Shown: one piece after another, positions 12,701 through 25,800 of the stretch
How positions within the stretch are numbered: the first letter of the stretch is position 1
Layout: the number at the start of each line of letters is the position of its first letter
Assembly: GCA_964017045.1 (NCBI GenBank)
Contig: OZ024807.1
Coordinates: 18,135,813-18,199,812, forward strand
Direction of reading: 5' to 3'
DNA: 64,000 nt
DNA from: Omphiscola glabra
Taxonomy: Eukaryota; Mollusca; Gastropoda; Lymnaeidae
Made by a program: the position numbers and the translations under genes
Notes under the pieces: generated by a model
The model's database searches: none
The model's input: the letters and a program-made list of their open reading frames with translations, nothing else
Told to the model about the DNA's origin: nothing

Positions 12701-13353
12701 AAATCATACTATACAAAACATACAAAACAAGCTTTAAAATCTTGATAGAAGCTTGATTTTAGCTCTTGGCATGGCTGCCCTATGTCCTCTGAAAGCATTT
12801 GTGTATACAAATTATAATATGTTAAAATTTATATTAAATGACATTTATTGCTTAATCAAAGTTAGTCTTTTTGTAGCTGATGCTGCATTTATATTACTTT
12901 CATTCCAATGCCCCATAACAATAAAACTGATGCTTTTGGAAATATTCTGCTATTTTCAATTGAAAAAAGGTGTGTTCATTTATGATAATAAAAGAAGGAC
13001 CCCATTCAAAATGTGTGAAGGAAAAAGCAGAACAAGTTATGAGTGTAAGTTTGTAACGCTCAACTTTTATTGCCCTGTCTTTCTATTTCAAACTTACTCA
13101 TCCCTTCTTCTGTTGTTTCCTTCACTTATGATAGTGGCACATTTGAATAAATGGTATTCTCATAATTGGTATTATCATTGTCTTGACCAGAAATGAAAAT
13201 TATATCGACCAAGTGATGGAGAAACAGGCAGATATGATCCGATATCTCAGGCAGCACACAGAAAACCTGGCAAGGCGCAATTTAGCACTCCAAGGAGAAA
13301 TAAACAAGATGAAAGGCATGCGATTAGAGGGCAGTATCAATGGTGCATTTTAG
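6780..13353 (+). CDS. TMEM192: TMEM192 orthologue, complete, six coding exons
   Basis: Coding exons: 6780-6815, 10077-10235, 10874-11105, 11301-11447, 12127-12232 and 13191-13353. Together they give 843 nt, 280 residues plus TAG. All introns have GT-AG borders and the frame is kept throughout. Human TMEM192 is about 271 residues and is a four-pass protein of the late endosome/lysosome membrane that forms a disulfide-linked dimer; its biochemical role is not settled. Visible parts: hydrophilic N-terminus (1-50); hydrophobic segments near 54-78, 90-108, 143-153 and 171-192; a basic loop YRKTRNIRRV at 126-135; and a C-terminal helix of coiled-coil type (VMEKQADMIRYLRQHTENL) aligning with the conserved end [20 protein letters not shown] of the human protein. 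Exon 1 encodes only 12 residues (MVSLSSQNTHAG). I chose it for its strong GTAAGT donor, matching phase 0 and sensible position. Identity is very secure from exon 3 on; exon 1 is less so. Confidence 0.9.
7136..8231. mobile_element. 1.1-kb foldback-like element in TMEM192 intron 1
   Basis: The two arms are inverted with respect to each other. The left arm has GGCCTGCGTACACC at 7136 and again at 7191; the right arm has the complement (GTGTACGCAGGC) at about 8129 and 8174. Both arms share GTACCTAGCAAAA. Each arm therefore contains two copies of a 50-60-bp unit, as in foldback elements. The 800-900-bp interior is AT-rich and non-coding. Confidence 0.65.
8236..10075. other. rest of TMEM192 intron 1; AT-rich, nothing recognisable
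   Basis: Low-complexity AT-rich intron sequence with A/T homopolymers. Open frames here are short and have the codon composition of random AT-rich sequence. Confidence 0.5.
10376..10625 (+). mobile_element. tRNA-derived SINE in TMEM192 intron 2
   Basis: GAGTGGTCTAAG at 10387-10398 looks like the A box of a Leu/Ser tRNA, and TTCAATCC at 10427-10434 like a B box, at about the right spacing. The body that follows (TTGTTAACCTTGGATGGCAA from about 10484) recurs at 56486, which shows a dispersed family. The 3' limit is approximate. Confidence 0.55.
12340..12450. other. possible transposon end in TMEM192 intron 5
   Basis: CAGTGGCATACAGTGGGTGGGG begins at about 12354, less than typical for a full terminal repeat, but it resembles the CAGTGGCGTA-type ends seen elsewhere in this window. 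No second end was found. Confidence 0.25.
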
Positions 13354-13357
13354 AATC

Positions 13358-13438
13358 ATTTCTCATCTCGATCATTCATTTCTCATCTTGATCATTCATT
13401 TCTCATCTTGATCATTCATTTGTCATCTTGATTACCGG
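13358..13438 (+). repeat. short tandem repeat, period about 20 bp, in the TMEM192 3' untranslated region
   Basis: Four copies of a unit containing ATCATTCATTTCTCATCTTG, starting five bases after the stop codon. The copies differ by one or two bases. It is probably transcribed as part of the 3' untranslated region. Confidence 0.8.
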
Positions 13439-13439
13439 T

Positions 13440-14750
13440 ATTCATGTTTACAGTGAGTGAATGTAGTGTGTATATTTCACAATATGGAGTTGGGTTTCCC
13501 TAGCTGCACATGTATAAATTATTTTAAATAGTATTTATTGAACTATTAAATCTCGAACATGTATTTTTGTAAACAAAACATAAGAAATGTTACTGATGTA
13601 AATAACAGTTGATGATCATGACATTAGAATTTCTAGCTTTAGTTGTAGAATTTTTTTCCCCAAACACATGAACCAAAAAATGTGCCAAAAATTGTTGATA
13701 TTTAAATTGTACATTTATATTCATTGTGTACTGTAAGAGCGTAAATTAAGATGCTCTTAATTTAAAATTTAAAAAAACAAACATTTATTTAAATGTTTCA
13801 ACCTTGTTTTGATTTATGCAGACTTCCAGTCCATATTTTTAACTGTCTTTTAGTAAGAAAAGATTAGACAATGCCAATATCGTAAAATTATGATTAGAAT
13901 ACTGACTGTGTTAATTTCCTGAATTTTAATTAGAATTGCTATAGAGGAGATCAAACTGTTTGTTTATATATACAAGTGTAAATACTTATATACCTGATTG
14001 TTTACTTTTTTAAACATGAAGCTGTAAAAAGTTTTACCAAAATTACCTAAATTTGTAACATACAATGAGCCTAAAAATGAATTCTTTTTGGTTTAGCTGG
14101 CTGAGAATGCCAGAGTCCCTGAAACAAATTGTATTGTCAAGATGAGTCTAAGAATAATGAAGATCACCAAACATTACTTATTCAGTCATTAAGTACTCTC
14201 TTCAGTGATTTTCGAATCCTTTATATTGATTTAGCTTTTTGTGTGTTGAGGGTACAATCTTAGGACAGCTAATTGACCCACTTCCCGTCAACCTATCCAG
14301 CTGAAACTTGGCACACAGACTCATTGCCCATGACAACACACTTTTTCAAATTTACAGCCCCACCCTGAAAAATCAGTTTTTCCTGTTTTTCAAGGGGAAG
14401 GTGAAGGAAACATGATGCCACTTATTTCATGAAATAAAATTCCGCTAACTGCGCAAAATGAGATTCTTTAAAAAAAATATTGCAAGTGTATTTGTTGTGT
14501 AATATCTTCTTTTTTTTTTTTATGAAATAGTTGGTGAAATAAATCTGTGGTGTAAAAGCAGGCGGGTCATTAGAATACAAATATAAAATAATAAATAATG
14601 CATGTAAATAACTTGTACAAACAAGTTTGATTTGATGGGTTGTTTAATTTGATTTAAAAGCTTAGGCCTATAACTTTTGAATAGACGGATTTTTGTTACT
14701 ATTATATTTGTGCTTCATATTTGTTCAATTCAGATTCTTTTATGAATCAC
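13440..14750. other. TMEM192 3' untranslated / downstream region
   Basis: No exon seen. A canonical AATAAA is present at 14433-14438; whether it ends the TMEM192 transcript is unknown. At 14230-14420 there is a moderately GC-richer patch without clear coding potential. Confidence 0.4.
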
Positions 14751-15380
14751 AATGTGTGAGTTAGAGTGATCTAGACCAGTGTTGAATTAAATAACCAGTT
14801 AGCTCTCTGTATACATTTATATATAAGCAGTGCATCAGAATGTGTGTGCCAGATTGATCTAGACCAGTGTTGATTTAAATAACCAGTTAGCTCACTGTAT
14901 ACATTTATATTAAGCAGTGCATCAGAATGTGTGTTAGATTGATCTAGACCAGTGTTGAGTTAAATAACCTTTTAGCTCACTGTATACATTTATGTTAAGT
15001 AGTGCATCAGAATGTGTGTGCCACATTGATTTAGGCCAGAGGTTCCCAAAACTTATTTGGCCTACCGCCCCCTTTTCAGAAATACAATTTACTCAGGACC
15101 CCCTGACTTGACCGCCTATCGGTTATAACTTACATTCTGTGTGATTATTTGGAAAATAATGTTACGCAACAGATGAAATATGTGTGAACAGTTTTATTAA
15201 TTCTTCTTATCATCTCTACCTTTTTTATGCTTTCACTGACCCATTATTTTTATTCAACGCCCCAAAATGCATCCAAGGCTACTATCGTCCCCATGGATCA
15301 TTCCAGTGCCCCCAAAGGGCGGTATTGCCCACTTTGGGAATCACTTATCTAGGCCAATGTTGGGGTAAATCAACTTGATG
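14751..15380 (+). repeat. tandem repeat of an about 87-bp unit, last copy split by a transposon
   Basis: Units start with AATGTGTG at 14751, 14839, 14926 and 15011 (spacing 88, 87, 85). Each contains GATCTAGACCAGTGTTGA and TAGCTCACTGTATACATTTA or close variants. The fourth copy is broken at 15036 and resumes at 15347 after the hAT element. Confidence 0.85.
15037..15346. mobile_element. 310-bp hAT-type miniature transposon
   Basis: It begins CAGAGGTTCCCAAAACTTAT and ends in the inverted counterpart CCACTTTGGGAATCACTT-type sequence. It is flanked by 8-bp target copies ATTTAGGC (15029-15036) and ATCTAGGC (15347-15354), differing by one base. Eight-bp duplications and CAGNGGTTC ends are typical of hAT elements. 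It interrupts a tandem repeat copy, so it is younger than that repeat. Confidence 0.75.
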
Positions 15381-15608
15381 TTTTTAATCAATAAAATAAT
15401 GTCACACTGATTCACAGCTGGCTTGGACCCAGCTCAATATAATTATTCTGCAGATATGTGTAATACATAATTGTGGTTTGTCTTCAATATGGTGCCTTCT
15501 TTGCCCTATTTTTTGCTCTCAATAAGTTTTAGCTATAGTTTTGTAGTGTTGGAGGATGGACTTAATTGTATGATCTATCCATTTATGGATGTGACCAGTT
15601 CTGATATA

Positions 15609-15757
15609 TTTGTCATGTGGTCCTGGTGTACTTGTCATGTGGTCCTGGTGCACTTGTCATGTGGTCCTGGTGTACTTGTCATGATGTGGTCCTGGTGTAC
15701 TTGTTATGGTTTAGTTCTGGTATACTTTTCATATAGTTCTGGTATACTTGTCATGGT
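15609..15757 (+). repeat. 22-bp minisatellite
   Basis: About seven copies of a unit containing GTCATGTGGTCCTGGTGTAC. The first three are nearly identical; the later ones drift. It accidentally keeps a short open frame. Confidence 0.85.
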
Positions 15758-15759
15758 TT

Positions 15760-16794
15760 AGGAGATGAAAAAACACAAACTGTCACTGTCTGCTAGTAGT
15801 AGGATAAAATGTCTGGTCTCAATCGTGTAAATCATCACAGATGATTAGAGTCTTTTTATCTGATTAAGCTTTTGGCAAGCCCAATCTCCTTTATTGTGGT
15901 TTAGAAAAAAAAAGTATTTATTAATCAGGAACTTAAGATTTGCAGCAAGTTCTATATGGTATAGTATACCGGTAATGGAAATGTCTGTACAAATGTTGTT
16001 TTATTTTCTCCCCATTTTACATTTACAAATGTAACTTAAAAAACTATGCATTATATTGACTGGTATTTTATCATCTATTCTATTATTTGTCAGCTATTGA
16101 GGTAATGCCGATGTGAACTTACTCTTACTCATTTACTAAACAATTCTTGATCCTGTGCAAATTGATGCAAAATAGCTTTTTGGGACATATTTCCTACAAA
16201 GAATAAGGCAACTATACTATAATCCAATTAAGAAAAAATTATAATATTTCACTTGGGTTCTGCTCCTCACTGACACTGGTGAATAATTTTTCTATATACT
16301 TAATGGAGTGAAGAGGTTGTAAACTCGTGCTCTGTGCAATCAATGGAATATATCTCTGAGCTGGGCGGTTGTCAGTTGGGATGTCTGGTTTTCTAGTAAA
16401 AAAAGTACTAGAATACACTGTATCGAATTTTGTTTGATGGAGCTGTTTTGCAAGACTAGAATAGTGCATCAAAATTTGACTCAAGACTTGGACTATGTTT
16501 CTTTGTCATAAAACGTATTGAAAGCTTATCAATGTTTGAAAAAATACTTAAAGATAAGAACACTGTTTACCTAACAAGGCATTAGAACAGGTTATGAGAT
16601 GTCTAAGAAATTCTACACATATTTCTGTACTTTATAATAAAGAGTGTTATAGTTGTTCTGTGATAACTTGTTCCCTCAAAACCATATTTATGATACAGGA
16701 CTTATGTAACTCATGGGTTTTCTAATAATAACATTTGTACAACAAAGTACAAATCTTTTTTGTACTTTAATCTTGTAGTGCACTTGATGATCAC
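15760..16794. other. spacer without recognised features
   Basis: AT-rich, unique-looking sequence between two minisatellites. No splice-flanked coding segment was seen on either strand. Confidence 0.4.
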
Positions 16795-17205
16795 TGCCTA
16801 CATCAGTCTTGTTCTGGTAAAACCACAGCACATGCCTACATTCGTCTTGTTTTAGTATTACCACAGCACATGCCTACATTCGTCTTGCTTTAGTACTACC
16901 ACAGCACATGCCTACATTCGACTTGTTCTAGTACTACCACAGCACATGCCTACATTCGACTTGTTCTAGTACTACATGGCTACATTCGTCTTGTTTTAGT
17001 ACTACCACAGCACATGGCTCTATTCGTCTTGTTCTAGAACTACAACAGCACATGCCTACATTCGTCTTTTTTCTAATACTACCACAGCACATGCCTACAT
17101 TCGTCATGTTCTAGTACTACCACAGCACATGCCTACATTCGTCATGTTCTAGTACTACCACAGCACATGGCTACATTCGTCTTGTTATAGTAATACAATT
17201 ATTAG
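16795..17205 (+). repeat. 38-bp minisatellite
   Basis: About ten copies of a unit containing ACCACAGCACATGCCTACAT, with starts 38 bp apart (16835, 16873, 16911). One copy is shortened near 16970-16980. The right edge grades into the degenerate start of the 28-bp array. Confidence 0.85.
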
Positions 17206-19668
17206 TCTGTCAGCCCTGTGGGACATTATTCTATTAACACTGCGGCACATTGGACTGTTAGCCTAACTAGATATTAGTCTGATAGCATTACAGCACATGT
17301 TTGTAGTGGCACTGCAGGTCTGCAGAACATTAGCTACGAAGCAATGCAGGACTATTGAATTGCAGCACATTAGTCTAGTGTTGCACTGCAGCAAATTAAG
17401 CTGGGTTCAATGCAGCATATTAATACACTGCAGCTCTTTAGCGGTCTACACAACCCTGGTCTAAAGCACTACAACACTTTTGGTTGCAGCTTTGTAACAT
17501 ATTTGTTTAGTTTGTAGTACTGTAACACATTAGTCTAGTTTGTAGCACTGTAACACATTAGTCTAGTTTGTAGCACTGTAACACATTAGTCTAGTTTGTA
17601 GCACCGTAACACATTAGTTTAGTGTGTAGCACTGCAAAACATTAGCTTAGTTTGTAGCACTGTAACACACTAGTTTAGTTTGTAGCACGGTAACACATTA
17701 GTTTAGTTTGTAGCACTGTAACACACTAGTTTAGTTTGTAGCACTGTAACACACTAGTTTAGTTTGTAGCACTGTAACATAGCTTAGTTTGTAGCACTGT
17801 AACACACTAGTTTAGTTTGTAGCACTGTAACACACTAGTTTAGTTTGTAGCACTGCAAAACATTAGTTTAGCTTGTAGCACTGTAACACATTAGTTTAGC
17901 TTGTAGCACTGTAACACACTAGTTTAGTTTGTAGCACTGTAACACATTAGTTTAGCTTGTAGCACTGTAACACACTAGTTTGTAGCACTGCAAAACATTA
18001 GTTTAGCTTGTAGCACTGTAACACACTAGTTTAGTTTGTAGCACTGTAACACATTAGTTTAGTTTGTAGCACTGCAAAACATTAGTTTAGCTTGTAGCAC
18101 TGTAACTGTAACACATTAGTTTAGCTTGTAGCACTGTAACACACTAGTTTAGTTTGAAGAACGGTAACACATTAGTTTAGTTTGTAGCACTGTAACACAT
18201 TAGTTTAGTTTGTAGCACTGTAACACATTAGTTTAGTTTGTAGCACGGTAACACATTAGTTTAGCTTGTAGCACTGTAACACATTAGTTTAGTTTGTAGC
18301 ACGGTAACACATTAGTTTAGCTTGTAGCACTGTAACACATTAGTCTAGTTTGTAGCACTGTAACACATTAGGTTAGTTTGTAGCACTATAAAACATTAGT
18401 TTAGTTTGTAGCACTGTAACACACTGGCTTAGTTTGTAGCACTGTAACACATTAGTTTAGTTTGTAGCACTGTAACACACTAGCTTAGTTTGTAGCACTG
18501 TAACACATTAGTTTAGTTTGTAGCACTGTAACACACTAGTTTAGTTTGTAGCACTGTAACACACTAGCTTAGTTTGTAGCACGGTAACACATTAGGTTAG
18601 TTTGTAGCACTGCAAAACATTAGTTTAGTTTGTAGCACTGTAACACAGTTTAGTTTGTAGCACTGTAACACACTAGCTTAGTTTGTAGCACTGTAACACA
18701 TTAGTTTAGTTTGTAGCACTGTAACACACTAGTTTAGTTTGTAGCACTGTAACACACTAGCTTAGTTTGTAGCACTGTAACACATTAGGTTAGTTTGTAG
18801 CACTGCAAAACATTAGGTTAGTTTGTAGCACGGTAACACATTAGTTTAGTTTGTAGCACTGCAACACATTAGTTTAGCTTGTAGCACTGTAACACATTAG
18901 TTTAGTTTGTAGCACTGTAACACACTAGTTTAGTTTGTAGCACTGCAAAAGATTAGGTTAGTTTGTAGCACTGTAACACATTAGTTTAGTTTGTAGCACT
19001 GCAAAACATTAGTTTAGCTTGTAGCACCTTAACACATTAGTTTAGTTTGTAGCACTGCAACACATTAGTTTAGCTTGTAGCACTGTAACACATTAGTCTA
19101 GTTTGTAGCACTGTAACACATTAGGTTAGTTTGTAGCACTGTAAAACATTAGTTTAGTTTGTAGCACTGTAACACACTAGCTTAGTTTGTAGCACTGTAA
19201 CACATTAGTCTAGTTTGTAGCACTGTAACACATTAGGTTAGTTTGTAGCACTGTAAAACATTAGTTTAGTTTGTAGCACTGTAACACACTAGTTTAGTTT
19301 GTAGCACTGTAACACATTAGTTTAGTTTGTAGCACTGTAACACACTAGTTTAGTTTGTAGCACGGTAACACATTAGTTTAGTTTGTAGCACTGTAACACA
19401 TTAGGTTAGTTTGTAGCACTGTAACACACTAGTTTAGTTTGTAGCACTGTAACACACTAGCTTAGTTTGTAGCACTGTAACACATTAGGTTAGTTTGTAG
19501 CACTGCAAAACATTAGTTTAGCTTGTAGCACTGTAAAACATTAGGTTAGTTTGTAGCACTGTAACACATTAGCTTAGCTTGTAGCACTGTAACACATTAG
19601 CTTAGCTTGTAGCACTGTAACACACTAGCTTAGTTTGTAGCACGGTAACACACTAGTTTAGCTTGTAG
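17206..19668 (+). repeat. 28-bp tandem array (about 77 clear copies, degenerate at the left)
   Basis: From about 17500 the unit TTTGTAGCACTGTAACACAT plus TAGTTTAG repeats every 28 bp to 19668. Variants include CACGG for CACTG, ACACTAG for ACATTAG, and GCAAAAC for GTAACAC. The variants are interspersed rather than in blocks. Leftwards, 17206-17500 holds only degenerate relatives, so homogeneity increases to the right. Confidence 0.95.
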
Positions 19669-19822
19669 CATTAAGACCATACAAAAACAAAACAAATAAA
19701 AGAAAGATCTCCATTAAAAAAAAATTTGATCAAAAAATTCCAGATGATCCAATTCTTGACCCCGAAAAGAATTTTAGAGTTTATTTTTAACCTGATTTTG
19801 GATACAGCGTCCTTACTTTAAT
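19669..19822. other. unique spacer between the 28-bp and 47-bp arrays
   Basis: About 150 bp of A-rich sequence with no repeat unit and no coding signal. Confidence 0.6.
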
Positions 19823-22800
19823 GAGTATAGAATCAACTTTTACACTTATCATCTCACTGTCACATGAGTATAGAATCAACTTTTACACTTATCATCTCAA
19901 TATGACATTGAGTATAGAATCAACCATTACACGACTAATCATCTCACTATGACATTGAGTATAGAATCAACCATTACACGACTAATCATCTCACTATGAC
20001 ATTGAGTATAGAATCAACCATTACACGACTAATCATCTCACTATGACATTGAGTATAGAATCAACCTTTACACGACTAATCATCTCACTATGACATTGAG
20101 TATAGAATCAACCATTACACGACTAATCATCTCACTATGACATTGAGTATAGAATCAACCATTACACGACTAATCATCTCACTATGACATTGAGTATAGA
20201 ATCAACCATTACACGACTAATCATCTCACTATGACATTGAGTATAGAATCAACCATTACACGACTAATCATCTCACTATGACATTGAGTATAGAATCAAC
20301 CATTACACGACTAATCATCTCACTATGACATTGAGTATAGAATCAACCATTACACGACTATCATCTCACTATGACATTGAGTATAGAATCAACCATTACA
20401 CGACTAATCATCTCACTATGACATTGAGTATAGAATCAACCTTACACGACTAATCATCTCACTATGACATTGAGTATAGAATCAACCATTACACGACTAA
20501 TCATCTCACTATGACATTGAGTATAGAATCAACCATTACACGACTAATCATCTCACTATGACATTGAGTATAGAATCAACCATTACACGACTAATCATCT
20601 CACTATGACATTGAGTATAGAATCAACCATTACACGACTAATCATCTCACTATGACATTGAGTATAGAATCAACCATTACACGACTAATCATCTCACTAT
20701 GACATTGAGTATAGAATCAACCATTACACGACTAATCATCTCACTATGACATTGAGTATAGAATCAACCATTACACGACTAATCATCTCACTATGACATT
20801 GAGTATAGAATCAACCATTACACGACTAATCATCTCACTATGACATTGAGTATAGAATCAACCATTACACGACTAATCATCTCACTATGACATTGAGTAT
20901 AGAATCAACCATTACACGACTAATCATCTCACTATGACATTGAGTATAGAATCAACCATTACACGACTAATCATCTCACTATGACATTGAGTATAGAATC
21001 AACCATTACACGACTAATCATCTCACTATGACATTGAGTATAGAATCAACCATTACACGACTAATCATCTCACTATGACATTGAGTATAGAATCAACCAT
21101 TACACGACTAATCATCTCACTATGACATTGAGTATAGAATCAACCATTACACGACTAATCATCTCACTATGACATTGAGTATAGAATCAACCATTACACG
21201 ACTAATCATCTCACTATGACATTGAGTATAGAATCAACCATTACACGACTAATCATCTCACTATGACATTGAGTATAGAATCAACCATTACACGACTAAT
21301 CATCTCACTATGACATTGAGTATAGAATCAACCATTACACGACTAATCATCTCACTATGACATTGAGTATAGAATCAACCATTACACGACTAATCATCTC
21401 ACTATGACATTGAGTATAGAATCAACCATTACACGACTAATCATCTCACTATGACATTGAGTATAGAATCAACCATTACACGACTAATCATCTCACTATG
21501 ACATTGAGTATAGAATCAACCATTACACGACTAATCATCTCACTATGACATTGAGTATAGAATCAACCATTACACGACTAATCATCTCACTATGACATTG
21601 AGTATAGAATCAACCATTACACGACTAATCATCTCACTATGACATTGAGTATAGAATCAACCATTACACGACTAATCATCTCACTATGACATTGAGTATA
21701 GAATCAACCATTACACGACTAATCATCTCACTATGACATTGAGTATAGAATCAACCATTACACGACTAATCATCTCACTATGACATTGAGTATAGAATCA
21801 ACCATTACACGACTAATCATCTCACTATGACATTGAGTATAGAATCAACCATTACACGACTAATCATCTCACTATGACATTGAGTATAGAATCAACCATT
21901 ACACGACTAATCATCTCACTATGACATTGAGTATAGAATCAACCATTACACGACTAATCATCTCACTATGACATTGAGTATAGAATCAACCATTACACGA
22001 CTAATCATCTCACTATGACATTGAGTATAGAATCAACCATTACACGACTAATCATCTCACTATGACATTGAGTATAGAATCAACCATTACACGACTAATC
22101 ATCTCACTATGACATTGAGTATAGAATCAACCATTACACGACTAATCATCTCACTATGACATTGAGTATAGAATCAACCATTACACGACTAATCATCTCA
22201 CTATGACATTGAGTATAGAATCAACCATTACACGACTAATCATCTCACTATGACATTGAGTATAGAATCAACCATTACACGACTAATCATCTCACTATGA
22301 CATTGAGTATAGAATCAACCATTACACGACTAATCATCTCACTATGACATTGAGTATAGAATCAACCATTACACGACTAATCATCTCACTATGACATTGA
22401 GTATAGAATCAACCATTACACGACTAATCATCTCACTATGACATTGAGTATAGAATCAACCATTACACGACTAATCATCTCACTATGACATTGAGTATAG
22501 AATCAACCATTACACGACTAATCATCTCACTATGACATTGAGTATAGAATCAACCATTACACGACTAATCATCTCACTATGACATTGAGTATAGAATCAA
22601 CCATTACACGACTAATCATCTCACTATGACATTGAGTATAGAATCAACCATTACACGACTAATCATCTCACTATGACATTGAGTATAGAATCAACCATTA
22701 CACGACTAATAATACACGACTAATCATCTCACTCAGAATTGGTATAGAATCAACCATTACACGACTAATCATCTCACTATGACATGAGTATAGAATCAAC

Positions 22801-25800
22801 CTTACACGACTAAGCAGCTCACCTATGACATTGAGTATAGAATCAACCATTACACGACTAATCTCTCACTATGACATGGAGTAAATCAACTACACACTAA
22901 TCATCCACTATACATTGAGTATAGATCAACCATTTACACGACTAATCATCTCACTATGACATTGAGTATAGAATCAACCTTTACACGACTATCATCTCAC
23001 TATGACATATGAGTATGGAATCAACCTTACACGACTAATCATCTCACTATGACATTGAGTATAGAATCAACCATTACACGACTAATCATCTCACTATGAC
23101 ATTGAGTATAGAATCAACCATTACACGACTAATCATCTCACTATGACATTGAGTATAGAATCAACCATTACACGACTAATCATCTCACTATGACATTGAG
23201 TATAGAATCAACCATTACACGACTAATCATCTCACTATGACATTGAGTATAGAATCAACCATTACACGACTAATCATCTCACTATGACATTGAGTATAGA
23301 ATCAACCTTTACACGACTAATCATCTCACTATGACATTGAGTATAGAATCAACCATTACACGACTAATCATCTCACTATGACATTGAGTATAGAATCAAC
23401 CTTTACACGACTAATCATCTCACTATGACATTGAGTATAGAATCAACCATTACACGACTAATCATCTCACTATGACATTGAGTATAGAATCAACCATTAC
23501 ACGACTAATCATCTCACTATGACATTGAGTATAGAATCAACCATTACACGACTAATCATCTCACTATGACATTGAGTATAGAATCAACCATTACACGACT
23601 AATCATCTCACTATGACATTGAGTATAGAATCAACCTTTACACGACTAATCATCTCACTATGACATTGAGTATAGAATCAACCATTACACGACTAATCAT
23701 CTCACTATGACATTGAGTATAGAATCAACCTTTACACGACTAATCATCTCACTATGACATTGAGTATAGAATCAACCATTACACGACTAATCATCTCACT
23801 ATGACATTGAGTATAGAATCAACCTTTACACGACTAATCATCTCACTATGACATTGAGTATAGAATCAACCATTACACGACTAATCATCTCACTATGACA
23901 TTGAGTATAGAATCAACCTTTACACGACTAATCATCTCACTATGACATTGAGTATAGAATCAACCATTACACGACTAATCATCTCACTATGACATTGAGT
24001 ATAGAATCAACCTTTACACGACTAATCATCTCACTATGACATTGAGTATAGAATCAACCATTACACGACTAATCATCTCACTATGACATTGAGTATAGAA
24101 TCAACCTTTACACGACTAATCATCTCACTATGACATTGAGTATAGAATCAACCATTACACGACTAATCATCTCACTATGACATTGAGTATAGAATCAACC
24201 TTTACACGACTAATCATCTCACTATGACATTGAGTATAGAATCAACCATTACACGACTAATCATCTCACTATGACATTGAGTATAGAATCAACCTTACAC
24301 GACTAATCATCTCACTATGACATTGAGTATAGAATCAACCATTACACGACTAATCATCTCACTATGACATTGAGTATAGAATCAACCATTACACGACTAA
24401 TCATCTCACTATGACATTGAGTATAGAATCAACCATTACACGACTAATCATCTCACTATGACATTGAGTATAGAATCAACCTTTACACGACTAATCATCT
24501 CACTATGACATTGAGTATAGAATCAACCATTACACGACTAATCATCTCACTATGACATTGAGTATAGAATCAACCATTACACGACTAATCATCTCACTAT
24601 GACATTGAGTATAGAATCAACCATTACACGACTAATCATCTCACTATGACATTGAGTATAGAATCAACCATTACACGACTAATCATCTCACTATGACATT
24701 GAGTATAGAATCAACCATTACACGACTAATCATCTCACTATGACATTGAGTATAGAATCAACCTTTACACGACTAATCATCTCACTATGACATTGAGTAT
24801 AGAATCAACCATTACACGACTAATCATCTCACTATGACATTGAGTATAGAATCAACCTTTACACGACTAATCATCTCACTATGACATTGAGTATAGAATC
24901 AACCATTACACGACTAATCATCTCACTATGACATTGAGTATAGAATCAACCTTTACACGACTAATCATCTCACTATGACATTGAGTATAGAATCAACCAT
25001 TACACGACTAATCATCTCACTATGACATTGAGTATAGAATCAACCTTTACACGACTAATCATCTCACTATGACATTGAGTATAGAATCAACCATTACACG
25101 ACTAATCATCTCACTATGACATTGAGTATAGAATCAACCTTTACACGACTAATCATCTCACTATGACATTGAGTATAGAATCAACCTTACACGACTAATC
25201 ATCTCACTATGACATTGAGTATAGAATCAACCTTTACACGACTAATCATCTCACTATGACATTGAGTATAGAATCAACCTTTACACGACTAATCATCTCA
25301 CTATGACATTGAGTATAGAATCAACCTTTACACGACTAATCATCTCACTATGACATTGAGTATAGAATCAACCATTACACGACTAATCATCTCACTATGA
25401 CATTGAGTATAGAATCAACCTTTACACGACTAATCATCTCACTATGACATTGAGTATAGAATCAACCATTACACGACTAATCATCTCACTATGACATTGA
25501 GTATAGAATCAACCTTTACACGACTAATCATCTCACTATGACATTGAGTATAGAATCAACCATTACACGACTAATCATCTCACTATGACATTGAGTATAG
25601 AATCAACCTTTACACGACTAATCATCTCACTATGACATTGAGTATAGAATCAACCATTACACGACTAATCATCTCACTATGACATTGAGTATAGAATCAA
25701 CCTTTACACGACTAATCATCTCACTATGACATTGAGTATAGAATCAACCATTTACACGACTAATCATCTCACTATGACATTGAGTATAGAATCAACCTTT

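Noticed and set aside
12753..13196. 147-codon frame in TMEM192 intron 5
   Set aside because: It lies between the exons ending at 12232 and starting at 13191, runs into the true acceptor, has AT-rich random composition and resembles nothing.
15184..15378. 64-codon frame
   Set aside because: It lies within the hAT miniature element and crosses its target duplication.
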